A stretch of DNA of 64,000 nucleotides from Candidatus Nitrosopumilus sp. (GTDB lineage Archaea > Thermoproteota > Nitrososphaeria > Nitrososphaerales > Nitrosopumilaceae), in assembly GCA_028343855.1 (NCBI GenBank), contig JAOLZN010000003.1, positions 1 to 64,000 of the forward strand, given 5' to 3'. The translations under genes and the position numbers were made by a program. Below the pieces are notes generated by a model. The model saw nothing but the letters and a program-made list of their open reading frames with translations. It made no database searches and was not told the DNA's origin. Below are positions 9,466 to 17,341 of this stretch, in pieces (the first letter of the stretch is position 1; each line of letters starts with the position of its first letter).

Positions 9466-9675
9466 TTACGTTGTTAATTCTGGTTTTAATGACCAGGCTA
9501 TGCCTAGCATGACAAATGGAATTGACATTACTCCGATTATGCCTAATACAGTGTTAAATTGAGCATCTGAAACTGCTGGATTATTGATAATCCATGGTAA
9601 TGGTAATGTAATTACTATCCAAATTGCTCCTAAGAGAATTATTAGTTTAGCCCTAAATTTTTTCTTATCTTCCAT
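9466..9675 (-). CDS. Small two-span membrane protein
   Basis: The protein has 69 residues with two predicted spans (about 9-28 and 43-63) separated by a short polar loop. It begins with charged residues (MEDKKKFRAK), favouring a cytoplasmic N-terminus. It lies between the CysQ-like gene (11 bp away) and an SDR gene on the same strand, so may share their transcript. No family recognised. Confidence 0.55.
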   Translation of the reverse strand: MEDKKKFRAKLIILLGAIWIVITLPLPWIINNPAVSDAQFNTVLGIIGVMSIPFVMLGIAWSLKPELTT

Positions 9676-9715
9676 TATATTTTCTAATTTTGGGTTGTAT
9701 TAAATTCATGTGAAT

Positions 9716-10459
9716 CTATTTTATTGATTCTCCACCATCTACTGTAAGTATAGATCCAGTAACCCAAGATGCATCATCTGATACAAAATATAATACAGCT
9801 TTTCCTATTTCTTCAGGTTGACCAATTCTACCTAACGGATGTTCATTATTCATAAATTCTATATCTTTTTGATTTTTTAAAAATGGTTTTGTCATATCCG
9901 TATCAACTACTCCTGGGCAAATACAATTCACTCTAATCTTGTCTTTTGCATATTCTAATGCCCAGCACTTTGTAAGAACAATCAAGGCAGCTTTTGTCGC
10001 AGAATATGCATCCGCATTAAATCCTTGATATGCTTTTAATCCTGCATCTGATGATATGTTAATTATACAACCAGATGTTTTTTGTAAGTGAGGTATTGCT
10101 TCTTTAGTAAATCTAAACTGTCCTGTCAGATTAACATCTAATACTTCATCCCATTCATTTTCATCAATTTCATGCAATTTTTTTATTTTTGGAAATATTC
10201 CTGCATTATTTACTAAAATATCTAATCTACCAAATTTTTTAATTGTTTCATCTACCACATTTTTTACTTCATTTGTTTTTTTAATATCACATGTTATTCC
10301 AAATGAGTTAGAAATTTTTGATTTTGCTATGTTTAATTTTTCTGAATTTTTTGATGTTATTACAACTGATGCTCCATTTTCTGACAAAGTTTTTGCTATG
10401 GCAAATCCTATACCTCTACTTCCTCCTGTAATTAGAGCAACTTTACCAGATAATTTCAA
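9716..10459 (-). CDS. Short-chain dehydrogenase/reductase
   Basis: The 247-residue protein is a classical SDR: TGGSRGIGFA nucleotide-binding loop near residue 11, NNAG near 87, catalytic serine in IINISSDAG, and YSATK for the Tyr/Lys pair near 152-156. The C-terminal VDGG segment resembles 3-oxoacyl-ACP reductase and glucose dehydrogenase subgroups. Archaea lack the usual fatty-acid synthase, so the substrate is left open. Confidence 0.88.
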   Translation of the reverse strand: MKLSGKVALITGGSRGIGFAIAKTLSENGASVVITSKNSEKLNIAKSKISNSFGITCDIKKTNEVKNVVDETIKKFGRLDILVNNAGIFPKIKKLHEIDENEWDEVLDVNLTGQFRFTKEAIPHLQKTSGCIINISSDAGLKAYQGFNADAYSATKAALIVLTKCWALEYAKDKIRVNCICPGVVDTDMTKPFLKNQKDIEFMNNEHPLGRIGQPEEIGKAVLYFVSDDASWVTGSILTVDGGESIK

Positions 10460-10590
10460 TATCTTAAAAATTCAAATTCGTAATTTATAGATCAATTATT
10501 ATAAAATAATTAAAATATTTTTAAAAAATATCATTTTTTTACTAAATTTTATTAAAAAATCTTAAATACATAAATTTACTATAATAAATA

Positions 10591-10718
10591 ATGTCGAAAG
10601 TTGCTATTTCTATCGACTAGTTAGCGTAGCCCCGCAGAACGAAAAAGGCAATCAGGCGTTTAGACGCTTGACCACAAGAGGAAATCTCTTAATGTTCTGC
10701 AGTTATGGGGTTTACGCC
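10591..10718 (+). ncRNA. Candidate structured non-coding RNA, family unknown
   Basis: A locally GC-rich stretch in an AT-rich gap folds well on the plus strand. GTCGA/TCGAC (10593-10597 with 10613-10617) makes a 5' hairpin. A long closing stem pairs 10624-10628 with 10713-10717, 10630-10633 with 10707-10710 and 10634-10640 with 10694-10700, leaving a 6-nt bulge at 10701-10706. Inside are two hairpins: 10653-10659 with 10664-10670 (loop TTAG) and 10676-10680 with 10686-10690. One pair is G-U on this strand and would be A-C on the other, supporting plus-strand transcription. A TATA-like TTAAATA (10562-10568) lies about 26 bp before 10591, and a T-rich run follows 10718. It does not match tRNA, 5S, SRP or RNase P signatures I know. 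Confidence 0.6.
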
Positions 10719-11158
10719 TCTTTCTTTATCAAATCTACTGATACTGAACCCATTACATTTTGATTTGGATTAATGCTAATTGAAATATTTTGTGATGAGT
10801 TAATCATAATTTCTCCATTTCCTTCATACACCCATGTAAAATATTTTGAAGTTTCTGATTCATGAGGAATACCTATGAGATTAAAATTTTCTACAAATTT
10901 ATAATTTTGACCGGTTAATTTTATTGATAATATCTCTGGACTACTTCCATTTGGAACAAATCTAAAATAATACGTTCCTGGCTCAATTGAAAATTCATCA
11001 GTATAAACTCCATCAGTGTAAAGTTCAGGATTTGCTAAAGTTATATGAAATATGATATTATCGATTTTCTCTTTTTGATCTGAAAAGCCTGTAATCCAAT
11101 CAATTGCAATAAATCCTATTATTACTATGATGGGTATAATCATAATTTTCTTTTTCAT
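10712..11158 (-). CDS. Membrane-anchored hypothetical protein with an extracytoplasmic beta domain
   Basis: The 148-residue protein opens with a basic stretch and one hydrophobic span (about 3-22), an uncleaved signal anchor. The rest is beta-rich, including EPGTYYFRFVPNG and FTWVYEGNGEIMINSSQNISI, as in small immunoglobulin- or jelly-roll-like outer domains. The last codons overlap the closing stem of the convergent candidate RNA. No family recognised. Confidence 0.6.
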   Translation of the reverse strand: MKKKIMIIPIIVIIGFIAIDWITGFSDQKEKIDNIIFHITLANPELYTDGVYTDEFSIEPGTYYFRFVPNGSSPEILSIKLTGQNYKFVENFNLIGIPHESETSKYFTWVYEGNGEIMINSSQNISISINPNQNVMGSVSVDLIKKEA

Positions 11159-11199
11159 GGATTAAATGACAAATTCTATTATAAAAAATATTTTGAACC

Positions 11200-11214
11200 T
11201 AGCTAACTAAATTT
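11200..11214 (+). promoter_or_regulatory. Element upstream of cdvB shared with the second cdvB gene
   Basis: TAGCTAACTAAATTT here resembles TAGCTAAATTT at 34674-34684 upstream of the other cdvB gene. Both lie shortly downstream of a TATA-like run (ATTATAAAAAAT near 11179 here) and about 60-75 bp before the start codon. A shared control signal is possible, but such words are common in AT-rich DNA. Confidence 0.25.
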
Positions 11215-11273
11215 CACGTTCTGTTAAGCAATTTTTACACTTGAAATTAAGTAACAATTTCAGAATTAAACAC

Positions 11274-11915
11274 ATGACTGGTCTTGAAACTAAATGGTCA
11301 ACACAACCAAAAACAGGCATAGCTGATAAAATTAATGATACAATTAAGCCTAAAGGTCCATTAAAACCACGAGTTCAAGATGGAATAAAACGATTACAAT
11401 CACAAATTAAAAAATTAGATTCAATGTTAACTAGTTTACAAGAACGTGATGCTAAATTATTTCAAAGAATTGTTACTGCAACACAAAATCATGACGTTCA
11501 AACTAGTAAAGTTTTAGGAAATGAATTAGCTGAAGTTCGTAAAGTAACAAAAATTTTAAGCAGTGCTAGAATTGCTTTAGAACAAATTGAATTGAGATTA
11601 TCTACTTGTAATGATCTTGGTGACACTGTAGTTGCTATGGTACCAACAATGGGATTAATGAAAAACTTGAAATCTTCTCTAGGAAAAGTGATGCCTGGTG
11701 CTGAACAAGAAATTGGTCAAATGGCAGAAATGCTTGGAGGATTTATGACTGAAAGTTTCGCAGGTGACGCAGCATTTGGAATAGATGAAACAACTAACGC
11801 AGAATCTGAGAAAATATTAAAAGAAGCATCTGCTGTTGCAGAAAGTTCTACAGGTGAAATGTTTCCATCCGTTCCATCCACTAGTAAGGAACAAACATCT
11901 ACCAAATTTTTCTAG
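11274..11915 (+). CDS. cdvB: CdvB paralog, ESCRT-III-like (Snf7) protein
   Basis: The product is an archaeal ESCRT-III subunit of about 213 residues. It has the basic helical-hairpin core (KPRVQDGIKRLQSQIKKLDSMLTSLQERDAKLFQRIV) and a long second helical region ending near residue 130, then an acidic, Ser/Thr-rich tail. It aligns without gaps over the core with the second CdvB at 34745, which supports the ATG at 11274 over a TTG at 11241. CdvB proteins polymerise at midcell and are disassembled by the AAA ATPase CdvC. No winged-helix CdvA-binding domain or clear MIM motif is seen. CdvA and CdvC are not in this window. Confidence 0.9.
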   Translation: MTGLETKWSTQPKTGIADKINDTIKPKGPLKPRVQDGIKRLQSQIKKLDSMLTSLQERDAKLFQRIVTATQNHDVQTSKVLGNELAEVRKVTKILSSARIALEQIELRLSTCNDLGDTVVAMVPTMGLMKNLKSSLGKVMPGAEQEIGQMAEMLGGFMTESFAGDAAFGIDETTNAESEKILKEASAVAESSTGEMFPSVPSTSKEQTSTKFF

Positions 11916-11918
11916 TTA

Positions 11919-12392
11919 CTAATTTTCTATAGAATCTCTAGTTTCTTTAATTTGTTTAACTCTATTTCCTTCTTCCCCAACAATAGTGTCAATACCTGAA
12001 AGTTTATCTCTTAAACTACTGATTATTGTAGCCACTTCATCAGCTTCATTTTCTACTTTCATTCTTTTATCTGCAAGATCTTGAATTCCTCTATTTTCTT
12101 CATCAATGTATTCACTAACTTTTTGTAATTTTTCTTTAAGATTTTTGATATCTACAGATTCTTCCTCTATGTCTTTTTCAAGCATAGTTCTTTTGTCTTT
12201 AAGATTTTTAATCATTAAACCAACGTAATCAATTGCTTCTTCTAGTTTGGCACGTTTCCCCATTAATTCACCAATTCCAATGGTAGATTCACTGTTTGGA
12301 GATGATTCTACTGTTTCACTTTCGCTAGAATTCTCATCAATTCTTTCTTCTACCATCTCTCCACCCTTCTCTTCTTTGAATTTATCAAACAT
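11919..12392 (-). CDS. Coiled-coil hypothetical protein
   Basis: The 157-residue protein has an acidic disordered start (about 1-38) and then a nearly continuous coiled coil. The coil carries a loosely repeated unit in which G/A-x-K-R-x-K-L/V-E alternates with I-x-x-L-K-D-K (for example MGKRAKLEEAIDYV, IKNLKDKRTMLEKDI, DLADKRMKVENEA, ISSLRDKLSGI). It faces cdvB with 3 bp between stop codons. It is not CdvA, because no PRC-barrel domain is present. A structural or adaptor role is an inference. Confidence 0.6.
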   Translation of the reverse strand: MFDKFKEEKGGEMVEERIDENSSESETVESSPNSESTIGIGELMGKRAKLEEAIDYVGLMIKNLKDKRTMLEKDIEEESVDIKNLKEKLQKVSEYIDEENRGIQDLADKRMKVENEADEVATIISSLRDKLSGIDTIVGEEGNRVKQIKETRDSIEN

Positions 12393-12552
12393 TTTATGAT
12401 TTTCTATTGAAATTGGGAATAAAAAGTTATTATGAATCTCAAAGCTGACCTTGTGAATGAATTTTGATACAATTTTTTAGCCTCGTTTTTTTACCATTTC
12501 CCATTAAAATCTCATTTTTGCCAAAATTGTGGGATTTTTTTGAGTGAAACAG

Positions 12553-12580
12553 GTGTTCCGCTTTGTGTTCCGCTATAAAG
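12553..12580 (+). promoter_or_regulatory. Tandem 10-bp repeat overlapping the TATA box of the winged-helix operon
   Basis: GTGTTCCGCT occurs twice, at 12553-12562 and 12565-12574, 12 bp apart start to start. The second copy runs into the TATA box CTATAAAG (12573-12580). The words are GC-richer than their surroundings and cover the TFB-recognition side of the promoter, where both archaeal activators and repressors bind. The next gene encodes a winged-helix protein, so autoregulation is plausible. Confidence 0.5.
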
Positions 12581-12623
12581 TTTCAAAATGTTCCTCATAA
12601 ACTACTACATTCTATACAATTGC

Positions 12624-12911
12624 ATGTCAAAACAACAATACAGGTCCGAAATGGGCATAATGGGTGATATCCTTGACGTAACCGCTAATGGTGGTCGTGA
12701 TGGAATCATTATATCTGCAATATCTAGAAAAGCCAACCTATCTCACTATGCAGTATTAGACAAATGTGAGAAATTGGTAGAAGCTGGCTTGGTAGAATCT
12801 ATCAAAAATGATAGAAATAGGGTCTTTCAAATAACTGAAAAGGGTTTAGGCTTTTTCCAGGAATTCAAGAGATTTCAACAACTTGTAGAAAGCATGAATC
12901 TAAGGTATTAG
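12624..12911 (+). CDS. Winged helix-turn-helix transcriptional regulator
   Basis: The protein of about 95 residues is a single wHTH domain: a helix (YRSEMGIMGDILDVTANGG), a helix-turn-helix (IIISAISRKANLSHYAVLDKCEKLVEAGLV) and a wing (ESIKNDRNRVFQITEKG). It resembles the HTH_45 group common in thaumarchaea and Sso10a-like proteins. The frame is open from an ATG at 12588, but the TATA box at 12573-12580 puts the transcription start near 12600, so ATG 12624 is preferred. It heads a unit with two envelope proteins. Confidence 0.8.
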   Translation: MSKQQYRSEMGIMGDILDVTANGGRDGIIISAISRKANLSHYAVLDKCEKLVEAGLVESIKNDRNRVFQITEKGLGFFQEFKRFQQLVESMNLRY

Positions 12912-12913
12912 CC

Positions 12914-13924
12914 ATGACCTCATTAATCGAACCAACTCAATTGAAACATTCTCTAGGAGACGATGGAATACTTTTTGTAAGGAATGACAGTATCTTTGAT
13001 ACAATGGTCAAAACACCTCTTTTGGTAGCTAGTATGATTATTGTAGCAGCTTTACTCCCTATCCAATCTTCCTTTAGTTCTCCTAGAGATCTTGATCTAA
13101 TTATTTATCCAGATGGCACTACACATGTTACTACAGAAATTGAAGTAGATCCTTTTCTAACTGATTATGAATTAAATCTATTTGGAAGTACTATTGATAA
13201 TTTAGTTGTAATAGGAGATAATGAATTCCTACTAGATACTAATATCATAGATGATTCTGTTTTGATTCAAACTTTTGGAACTACTGTAATAAGTATAGAA
13301 TATGATATTCATGATTTAGTATCTAAACAGGGAAAACTTTGGACATTTTATTTAGATTCGCCTTCTGATTTTAAATTACTATTACCACAAAACTCTGCAA
13401 TTGTTGGAATGACTAATCTTCCAATTAATATGGAAATAGTAAATGATCAAAATCAATTAACATTATCTTCAGGTAAAACTGAAATTGATTATTTTTTTAG
13501 TACAAATACTATTACTAATCCAATAGTTGAACCAAAAAATGAAATTGATTATTTTTCATATTTAATAATTGGTGGAATTATAGTAATTGTCTTAATTGGT
13601 ATTACAATTTTTGTTAGAAATAAACAAAAAAATCTTAATTCTGTAGAACATATTGAAATTCCTATAAAAAATAATATTTTAAATCTTGAAACAATTTTTA
13701 AATTAAAACCAGATCTTCGTGAAGACGATAAAGAATTAGTGAAATTTATTTTTAATAATGATGGAGAAGCACTTGAAAGTGAATTACGAAAAAAATTCTT
13801 ACAACCAAGAACTACCATGTGGCGTGCAGTAAAAAGATTGGAACGTGAAGGAGTAATTGAAATTGAAAAGAAAGATTTACAAAATTTAGTTAAATTACGC
13901 AAGAATATGGAGGAAGAACAATGA
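12914..13924 (+). CDS. Membrane-anchored protein with extracytoplasmic domain and cytoplasmic winged helix
   Basis: The protein has a hydrophobic segment near 33-50, an outer domain rich in beta strands (about 55-210), one membrane span (about 215-234), a basic linker and a C-terminal winged helix (about 268-328, including EALESELRKKFLQPRTTMWRAVKRLEREGVIEIEKK). This is the build of a one-component transmembrane regulator: an outer sensor joined to an inner DNA-binding domain. An ATG at 13004 would make the first span a normal N-terminal signal peptide; the ATG at 12914 adds 30 residues. The stop shares ATGA with the next gene's start. The outer domain matches no family I can name. Confidence 0.7.
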   Translation: MTSLIEPTQLKHSLGDDGILFVRNDSIFDTMVKTPLLVASMIIVAALLPIQSSFSSPRDLDLIIYPDGTTHVTTEIEVDPFLTDYELNLFGSTIDNLVVIGDNEFLLDTNIIDDSVLIQTFGTTVISIEYDIHDLVSKQGKLWTFYLDSPSDFKLLLPQNSAIVGMTNLPINMEIVNDQNQLTLSSGKTEIDYFFSTNTITNPIVEPKNEIDYFSYLIIGGIIVIVLIGITIFVRNKQKNLNSVEHIEIPIKNNILNLETIFKLKPDLREDDKELVKFIFNNDGEALESELRKKFLQPRTTMWRAVKRLEREGVIEIEKKDLQNLVKLRKNMEEEQ

Positions 13925-14754
13925 AAAAACTCGCATTATTTACAATTATTGTCTTAGTCTTTGGTACAATCTCACCCTCACTAGCTAATAATGCATATGC
14001 ACAAACTGATCCAAATATTTTGTTGCGTATTGCTATCCAAGCAGATAAACAAGTTGTAAATCAATTAAATAATATTTATTCAAACCAAGTACCTAAAAAT
14101 ATTGAAATTTTATACGATGAAGGTCATACAGCAGTTAACTCCTTAGATGAATCTTTATCTAATAATGATATTGAAAAGGCAAAACGAGATTTTCTTTTAG
14201 CAATGAATTCATTTATGCAAATTTCTAGAATAATCTCTCAATCTTCAGAAAATGTTGTAGTTAAAACTACACTTGATATATCTAATCAAAAAATTTCTAA
14301 TGAACTTGATAGATTAGAAAAATATGTAGAAAAATTAGAATCAATTTCTAAAAAGCATAATGATGTTGCACAAAATAGTGATAAATTTCCTACTGCTTAT
14401 TCCCTAATTAAAGAAATACGCAATCAAATTTCTACTGGTGAAAATCCATCTGAAAATATTAATGAATTAAAAATTCTTGTAGATTCAATCAAAAATGATA
14501 TGCGTAAATCTGCAGCTGAAAAGCAATCTACTGCAATTAAACGATTTTTTGAAAGATTAATTGATCAAATTGATCAAAAAGTAATTCAAGTAAAAGATTC
14601 AGGTGTAGATCAAACTGAAATTGATAAGGCAAAAGGACTAATTCTTGAAATTAGAGAATTACTTTCAAAAAATCAAATTAATAGTGCAAAAATAGTATAT
14701 TCTGAATTAAAAGTAGTACTAAAAAATATTGGAATTTCAGTAAGGATAACATAA
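13921..14754 (+). CDS. Secreted helical/coiled-coil hypothetical protein
   Basis: This 277-residue protein begins with a clear signal peptide (MKKLALFTIIVLVFGTISPSLA, cleavage near NNAYAQ, residues 24-28). The rest is almost all helix, with several heptad stretches (about 30-170 and 195-270), and has no cysteines. Its start overlaps the membrane winged-helix gene by 4 bp (ATGA), so the two are translationally coupled. It could be the outer partner of that protein. No family recognised. Confidence 0.65.
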   Translation: MKKLALFTIIVLVFGTISPSLANNAYAQTDPNILLRIAIQADKQVVNQLNNIYSNQVPKNIEILYDEGHTAVNSLDESLSNNDIEKAKRDFLLAMNSFMQISRIISQSSENVVVKTTLDISNQKISNELDRLEKYVEKLESISKKHNDVAQNSDKFPTAYSLIKEIRNQISTGENPSENINELKILVDSIKNDMRKSAAEKQSTAIKRFFERLIDQIDQKVIQVKDSGVDQTEIDKAKGLILEIRELLSKNQINSAKIVYSELKVVLKNIGISVRIT

Positions 14755-14785
14755 GCTTCATATACATTTTGTAAAGAATTTCATC

Positions 14786-14980
14786 ATGGTCTCAAAATCA
14801 ATTATTGTAGGCGTAGGCATTCCAATGATTATAGTTGGGGCCCTAATGACTTGGTTAATGTCTCCAATGGGAGGAGAATTACAAAGTCAAGTTGAATTGA
14901 TTGGAAGTACTATTGGAATTTTAGGTGTAGTATTCTTTATTTCTGGATTATTCTATACAAAAGAACCCAATATGCAATAA
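14786..14980 (+). CDS. Small two-span membrane protein
   Basis: The protein has 64 residues and two hydrophobic spans (about 5-25 and 38-57) with a loop containing SPMGGELQSQ. It resembles in layout the 69-residue protein at 9466-9675 but not in sequence. It follows the secreted coiled-coil gene by 31 bp. No family recognised. Confidence 0.55.
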   Translation: MVSKSIIVGVGIPMIIVGALMTWLMSPMGGELQSQVELIGSTIGILGVVFFISGLFYTKEPNMQ

Positions 14981-15024
14981 CACAAACTCATTAAATAAAT
15001 AATGAAAAAAATTAGTATTATTAC

Positions 15025-15738
15025 TTGAAAGTAAGATTATTTGAAATATTTACATCAGTCGAAGGAGAAGGTATTCTTTATGGTACAAAGACTCTTTTTG
15101 TTAGACTTGCAGGATGTCCTTTCACATGTTTTTATTGTGATACTAAGGAATCGTTACCACTTGATTCTGGTGAAGAATATACAATTGATGAAGCAAATGA
15201 GTTAATTGATTCCAATTTACAAAATCAAACTTACAAAGTAAATTTTACTGGAGGTGATCCGTTAATTCAACATCAGGCAGTTGCACAACTTGCAAAACAT
15301 ATTCAAAATAAAAAAATTCCAACATATTTAGAATCATCATGTTTTGATATTGATCGATTTAATCATGTTTTACCTTTTATTGATATTGTCAAAATTGAAT
15401 TTAAAACAAAAGATTCTGATTTTGTAGATTCTGAACATTATGAGAAATTAATAGGTCATACAATGAAATGTCTTCAATCTTCAGTAAAATCTAAAAAAAC
15501 AACATATGTCAAAATTGTTGTAAGTTCTAAAACCCAATTAAATGAATTTAAGAAATTGGTTGATGATATTTTTAGTAATATTTCAAAGGAAAACATTCAT
15601 GGATTTGTAATCCAACCAACATATGGGATTTCTGAGCCTCCTTTAGATCTTTTATTAAATTTGTATGATATCGTCTTTCCACATTATATCGATGTTAAGG
15701 TGGTTCCTCAATTACACAAATTTATTGGTGCCCCATAA
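15025..15738 (+). CDS. queE: 7-carboxy-7-deazaguanine synthase (radical SAM)
   Basis: QueE converts 6-carboxytetrahydropterin to 7-carboxy-7-deazaguanine on the preQ0 path to archaeosine. The CxxxCxxC Fe-S motif is at C31, C35 and C38 (GCPFTCFYCDT), preceded by the substrate segment EIFTSVEGEG and followed by NFTGGDPL for SAM binding. The TTG start at 15025 sits about 30 bp after a TATA-like ATTAAATAAATA. The gene runs with folE and faces queC. Confidence 0.93.
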   Translation: MKVRLFEIFTSVEGEGILYGTKTLFVRLAGCPFTCFYCDTKESLPLDSGEEYTIDEANELIDSNLQNQTYKVNFTGGDPLIQHQAVAQLAKHIQNKKIPTYLESSCFDIDRFNHVLPFIDIVKIEFKTKDSDFVDSEHYEKLIGHTMKCLQSSVKSKKTTYVKIVVSSKTQLNEFKKLVDDIFSNISKENIHGFVIQPTYGISEPPLDLLLNLYDIVFPHYIDVKVVPQLHKFIGAP

Positions 15739-15802
15739 TCTTGGCATCAGCCTAAAAACCAGATTACGTTCAAATACTAGAAAAAATGCATAAAATTACA
15801 AA

Positions 15803-16360
15803 ATGGATGAAGAACGCGTAAAAAAACTTGTTAGAGAATTAATTATTGAAGTTGGTGAGGATCCAACTCGTGAGGGATTAAGAGAAACTCCTAAACGAAT
15901 TGCAAGTATGTATAAAGAAATTTTTGCTGGTTACGATTCAGACTCAGAACTATCTGTACAATTTTCAGAAGACTCAGATGTAGTAATTGCACGAGATATT
16001 CAATTTTATTCAATGTGTGAACATCACATGTTACCATTTTATGGTAAAATTCACATTGCTTATTCTCCAAATGGAAGGGTATTTGGTATATCAAAACTAG
16101 TCAGACTGGTTGAAAAATACTCAAAAAGATTACAAATTCAAGAACGTGTAACTAAAAATATTGCAGACGAACTATATTCTCAAGGAGTAAAGGGTGTTGC
16201 AGTCTTCGCTGATGCTGAGCATCTTTGTATGAAAATGCGTGGTGTTAGAAACGATGCAACTCTGTCTTCATCAGCATTTAGAGGAATTTATGAAAATAAA
16301 GAAGAAAAAGAGAGTGTTTTGGCACTAATTAGAAAACGCTCGTCAGATTCATCATTTTAA
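15803..16360 (+). CDS. folE: GTP cyclohydrolase I
   Basis: The 185-residue protein forms dihydroneopterin triphosphate from GTP, the first step towards preQ0 and pterins. Motifs are complete: DPTREGLRETPKRIA, the zinc segment MCEHHMLPFYGKIHIAY, GISKLVRLVEKYSKRLQIQERVT and the second zinc cysteine in HLCMKMRGV. It is the FolE1 type rather than the MptA type found in many other archaea. Neighbouring queE and queC indicate the archaeosine branch. Confidence 0.95.
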   Translation: MDEERVKKLVRELIIEVGEDPTREGLRETPKRIASMYKEIFAGYDSDSELSVQFSEDSDVVIARDIQFYSMCEHHMLPFYGKIHIAYSPNGRVFGISKLVRLVEKYSKRLQIQERVTKNIADELYSQGVKGVAVFADAEHLCMKMRGVRNDATLSSSAFRGIYENKEEKESVLALIRKRSSDSSF

Positions 16361-16401
16361 GAATCTCAAATATTAAATAATCAATATTTTTCACCATCAA
16401 T

Positions 16402-16647
16402 ATGGGAAAAGCAAATCCATATGTTCACATTCCAAAAGAATCATTTCCAAGCTGGATTTGGTATGCAGTAGAATGTGTTGCTCTTATTGTAATTGCTTTT
16501 CTATCAGCAGTTCAAATTACTAATACATTTGAAGGATTAACTCCTGAACAACATAATTATGTAATTACAGGAATTTTTGCATCATTCTTTTTAGTTTGGT
16601 ATGTGCTAATTAGAAGTATAATTCTAAAAAAGAAAATTCTTAGATAA
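16402..16647 (+). CDS. Small two-span membrane protein
   Basis: The protein has 81 residues with spans at about 20-41 and 54-73 and a basic C-terminus (LKKKILR). It begins MGKANPYVHIPKESFPSW, a short amphipathic lead. It lies between folE and queC, but nothing in it suggests a part in deazapurine synthesis. No family recognised. Confidence 0.6.
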   Translation: MGKANPYVHIPKESFPSWIWYAVECVALIVIAFLSAVQITNTFEGLTPEQHNYVITGIFASFFLVWYVLIRSIILKKKILR

Positions 16648-16652
16648 ATAAT

Positions 16653-17327
16653 TTATTTAAGATACTTTGTTTTATCTGTGATTCCAGCTTTTGTAAATGC
16701 AATTTTTCTATTATTACAAGATTCACAAATTCCACAATGATATTTTTTATTTGCATAGCAACTCCAAGTTTTAAAAATTGAATCACCCAAATTTTTAATT
16801 CCAGATTTTAATAAATCACTTTTTGATAACCCCTTACGATAAGGTGACCAAATTTCAATATTTTTTCTTAATTTTGAATTAATTCCATCAATTTCACCTT
16901 CATTAAACGCATTTTCTAATTTTTTTGCAAACTTTGGTCGACAATCTGGATAATTTGTATCTCCTGTATGTGCACCATATGCAACAAGAGATGCATTAAG
17001 TGTAAAAGCCCATGCAGATGCTATTGAAAGAAATACTGCATTTCTTATTGGAACTACAATTGAATATTCAAATTTTGTTGGAATTTTTCTCTTTGAACTT
17101 GTTAAAACATTTGAATTCCCATAAAGATTTTTCATAAAGCCAATATCAATAATTTTATGTTCTTTCAATCCCAATTTTTTTGCAAAAGATTTTGCTGCTT
17201 TAATTTCCATATTTGCTTTTTGACCATATGAAAATGTAATTCCATATAATTCATATTTTGATTTTAAAAATGATACAGCACATACAGAATCTACTCCACC
17301 ACTAAATACAATCACCGCTTTCTTCAT
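16653..17327 (-). CDS. queC: 7-cyano-7-deazaguanine (preQ0) synthase
   Basis: QueC is an ATP-dependent amide/nitrile synthase acting after QueE. The PP-loop SGGVDS is at residues 9-14, and the zinc site near the C-terminus is C-x7-C-x2-C-x2-C (SCYANKKYHCGICESCNN). The protein is 224 residues, normal length. It is last in a minus-strand run with the GPN GTPase and homoserine kinase genes and convergent with the folE-side genes. Confidence 0.95.
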   Translation of the reverse strand: MKKAVIVFSGGVDSVCAVSFLKSKYELYGITFSYGQKANMEIKAAKSFAKKLGLKEHKIIDIGFMKNLYGNSNVLTSSKRKIPTKFEYSIVVPIRNAVFLSIASAWAFTLNASLVAYGAHTGDTNYPDCRPKFAKKLENAFNEGEIDGINSKLRKNIEIWSPYRKGLSKSDLLKSGIKNLGDSIFKTWSCYANKKYHCGICESCNNRKIAFTKAGITDKTKYLK

Positions 17328-17341
17328 ATCACATCATAAAA

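Noticed and set aside
10591-10620. Nine-codon leaderless frame (MSKVAISID) at the start of the candidate RNA
   Set aside because: It falls wholly within the 5' hairpin and is too short to judge; structure explains the region better.
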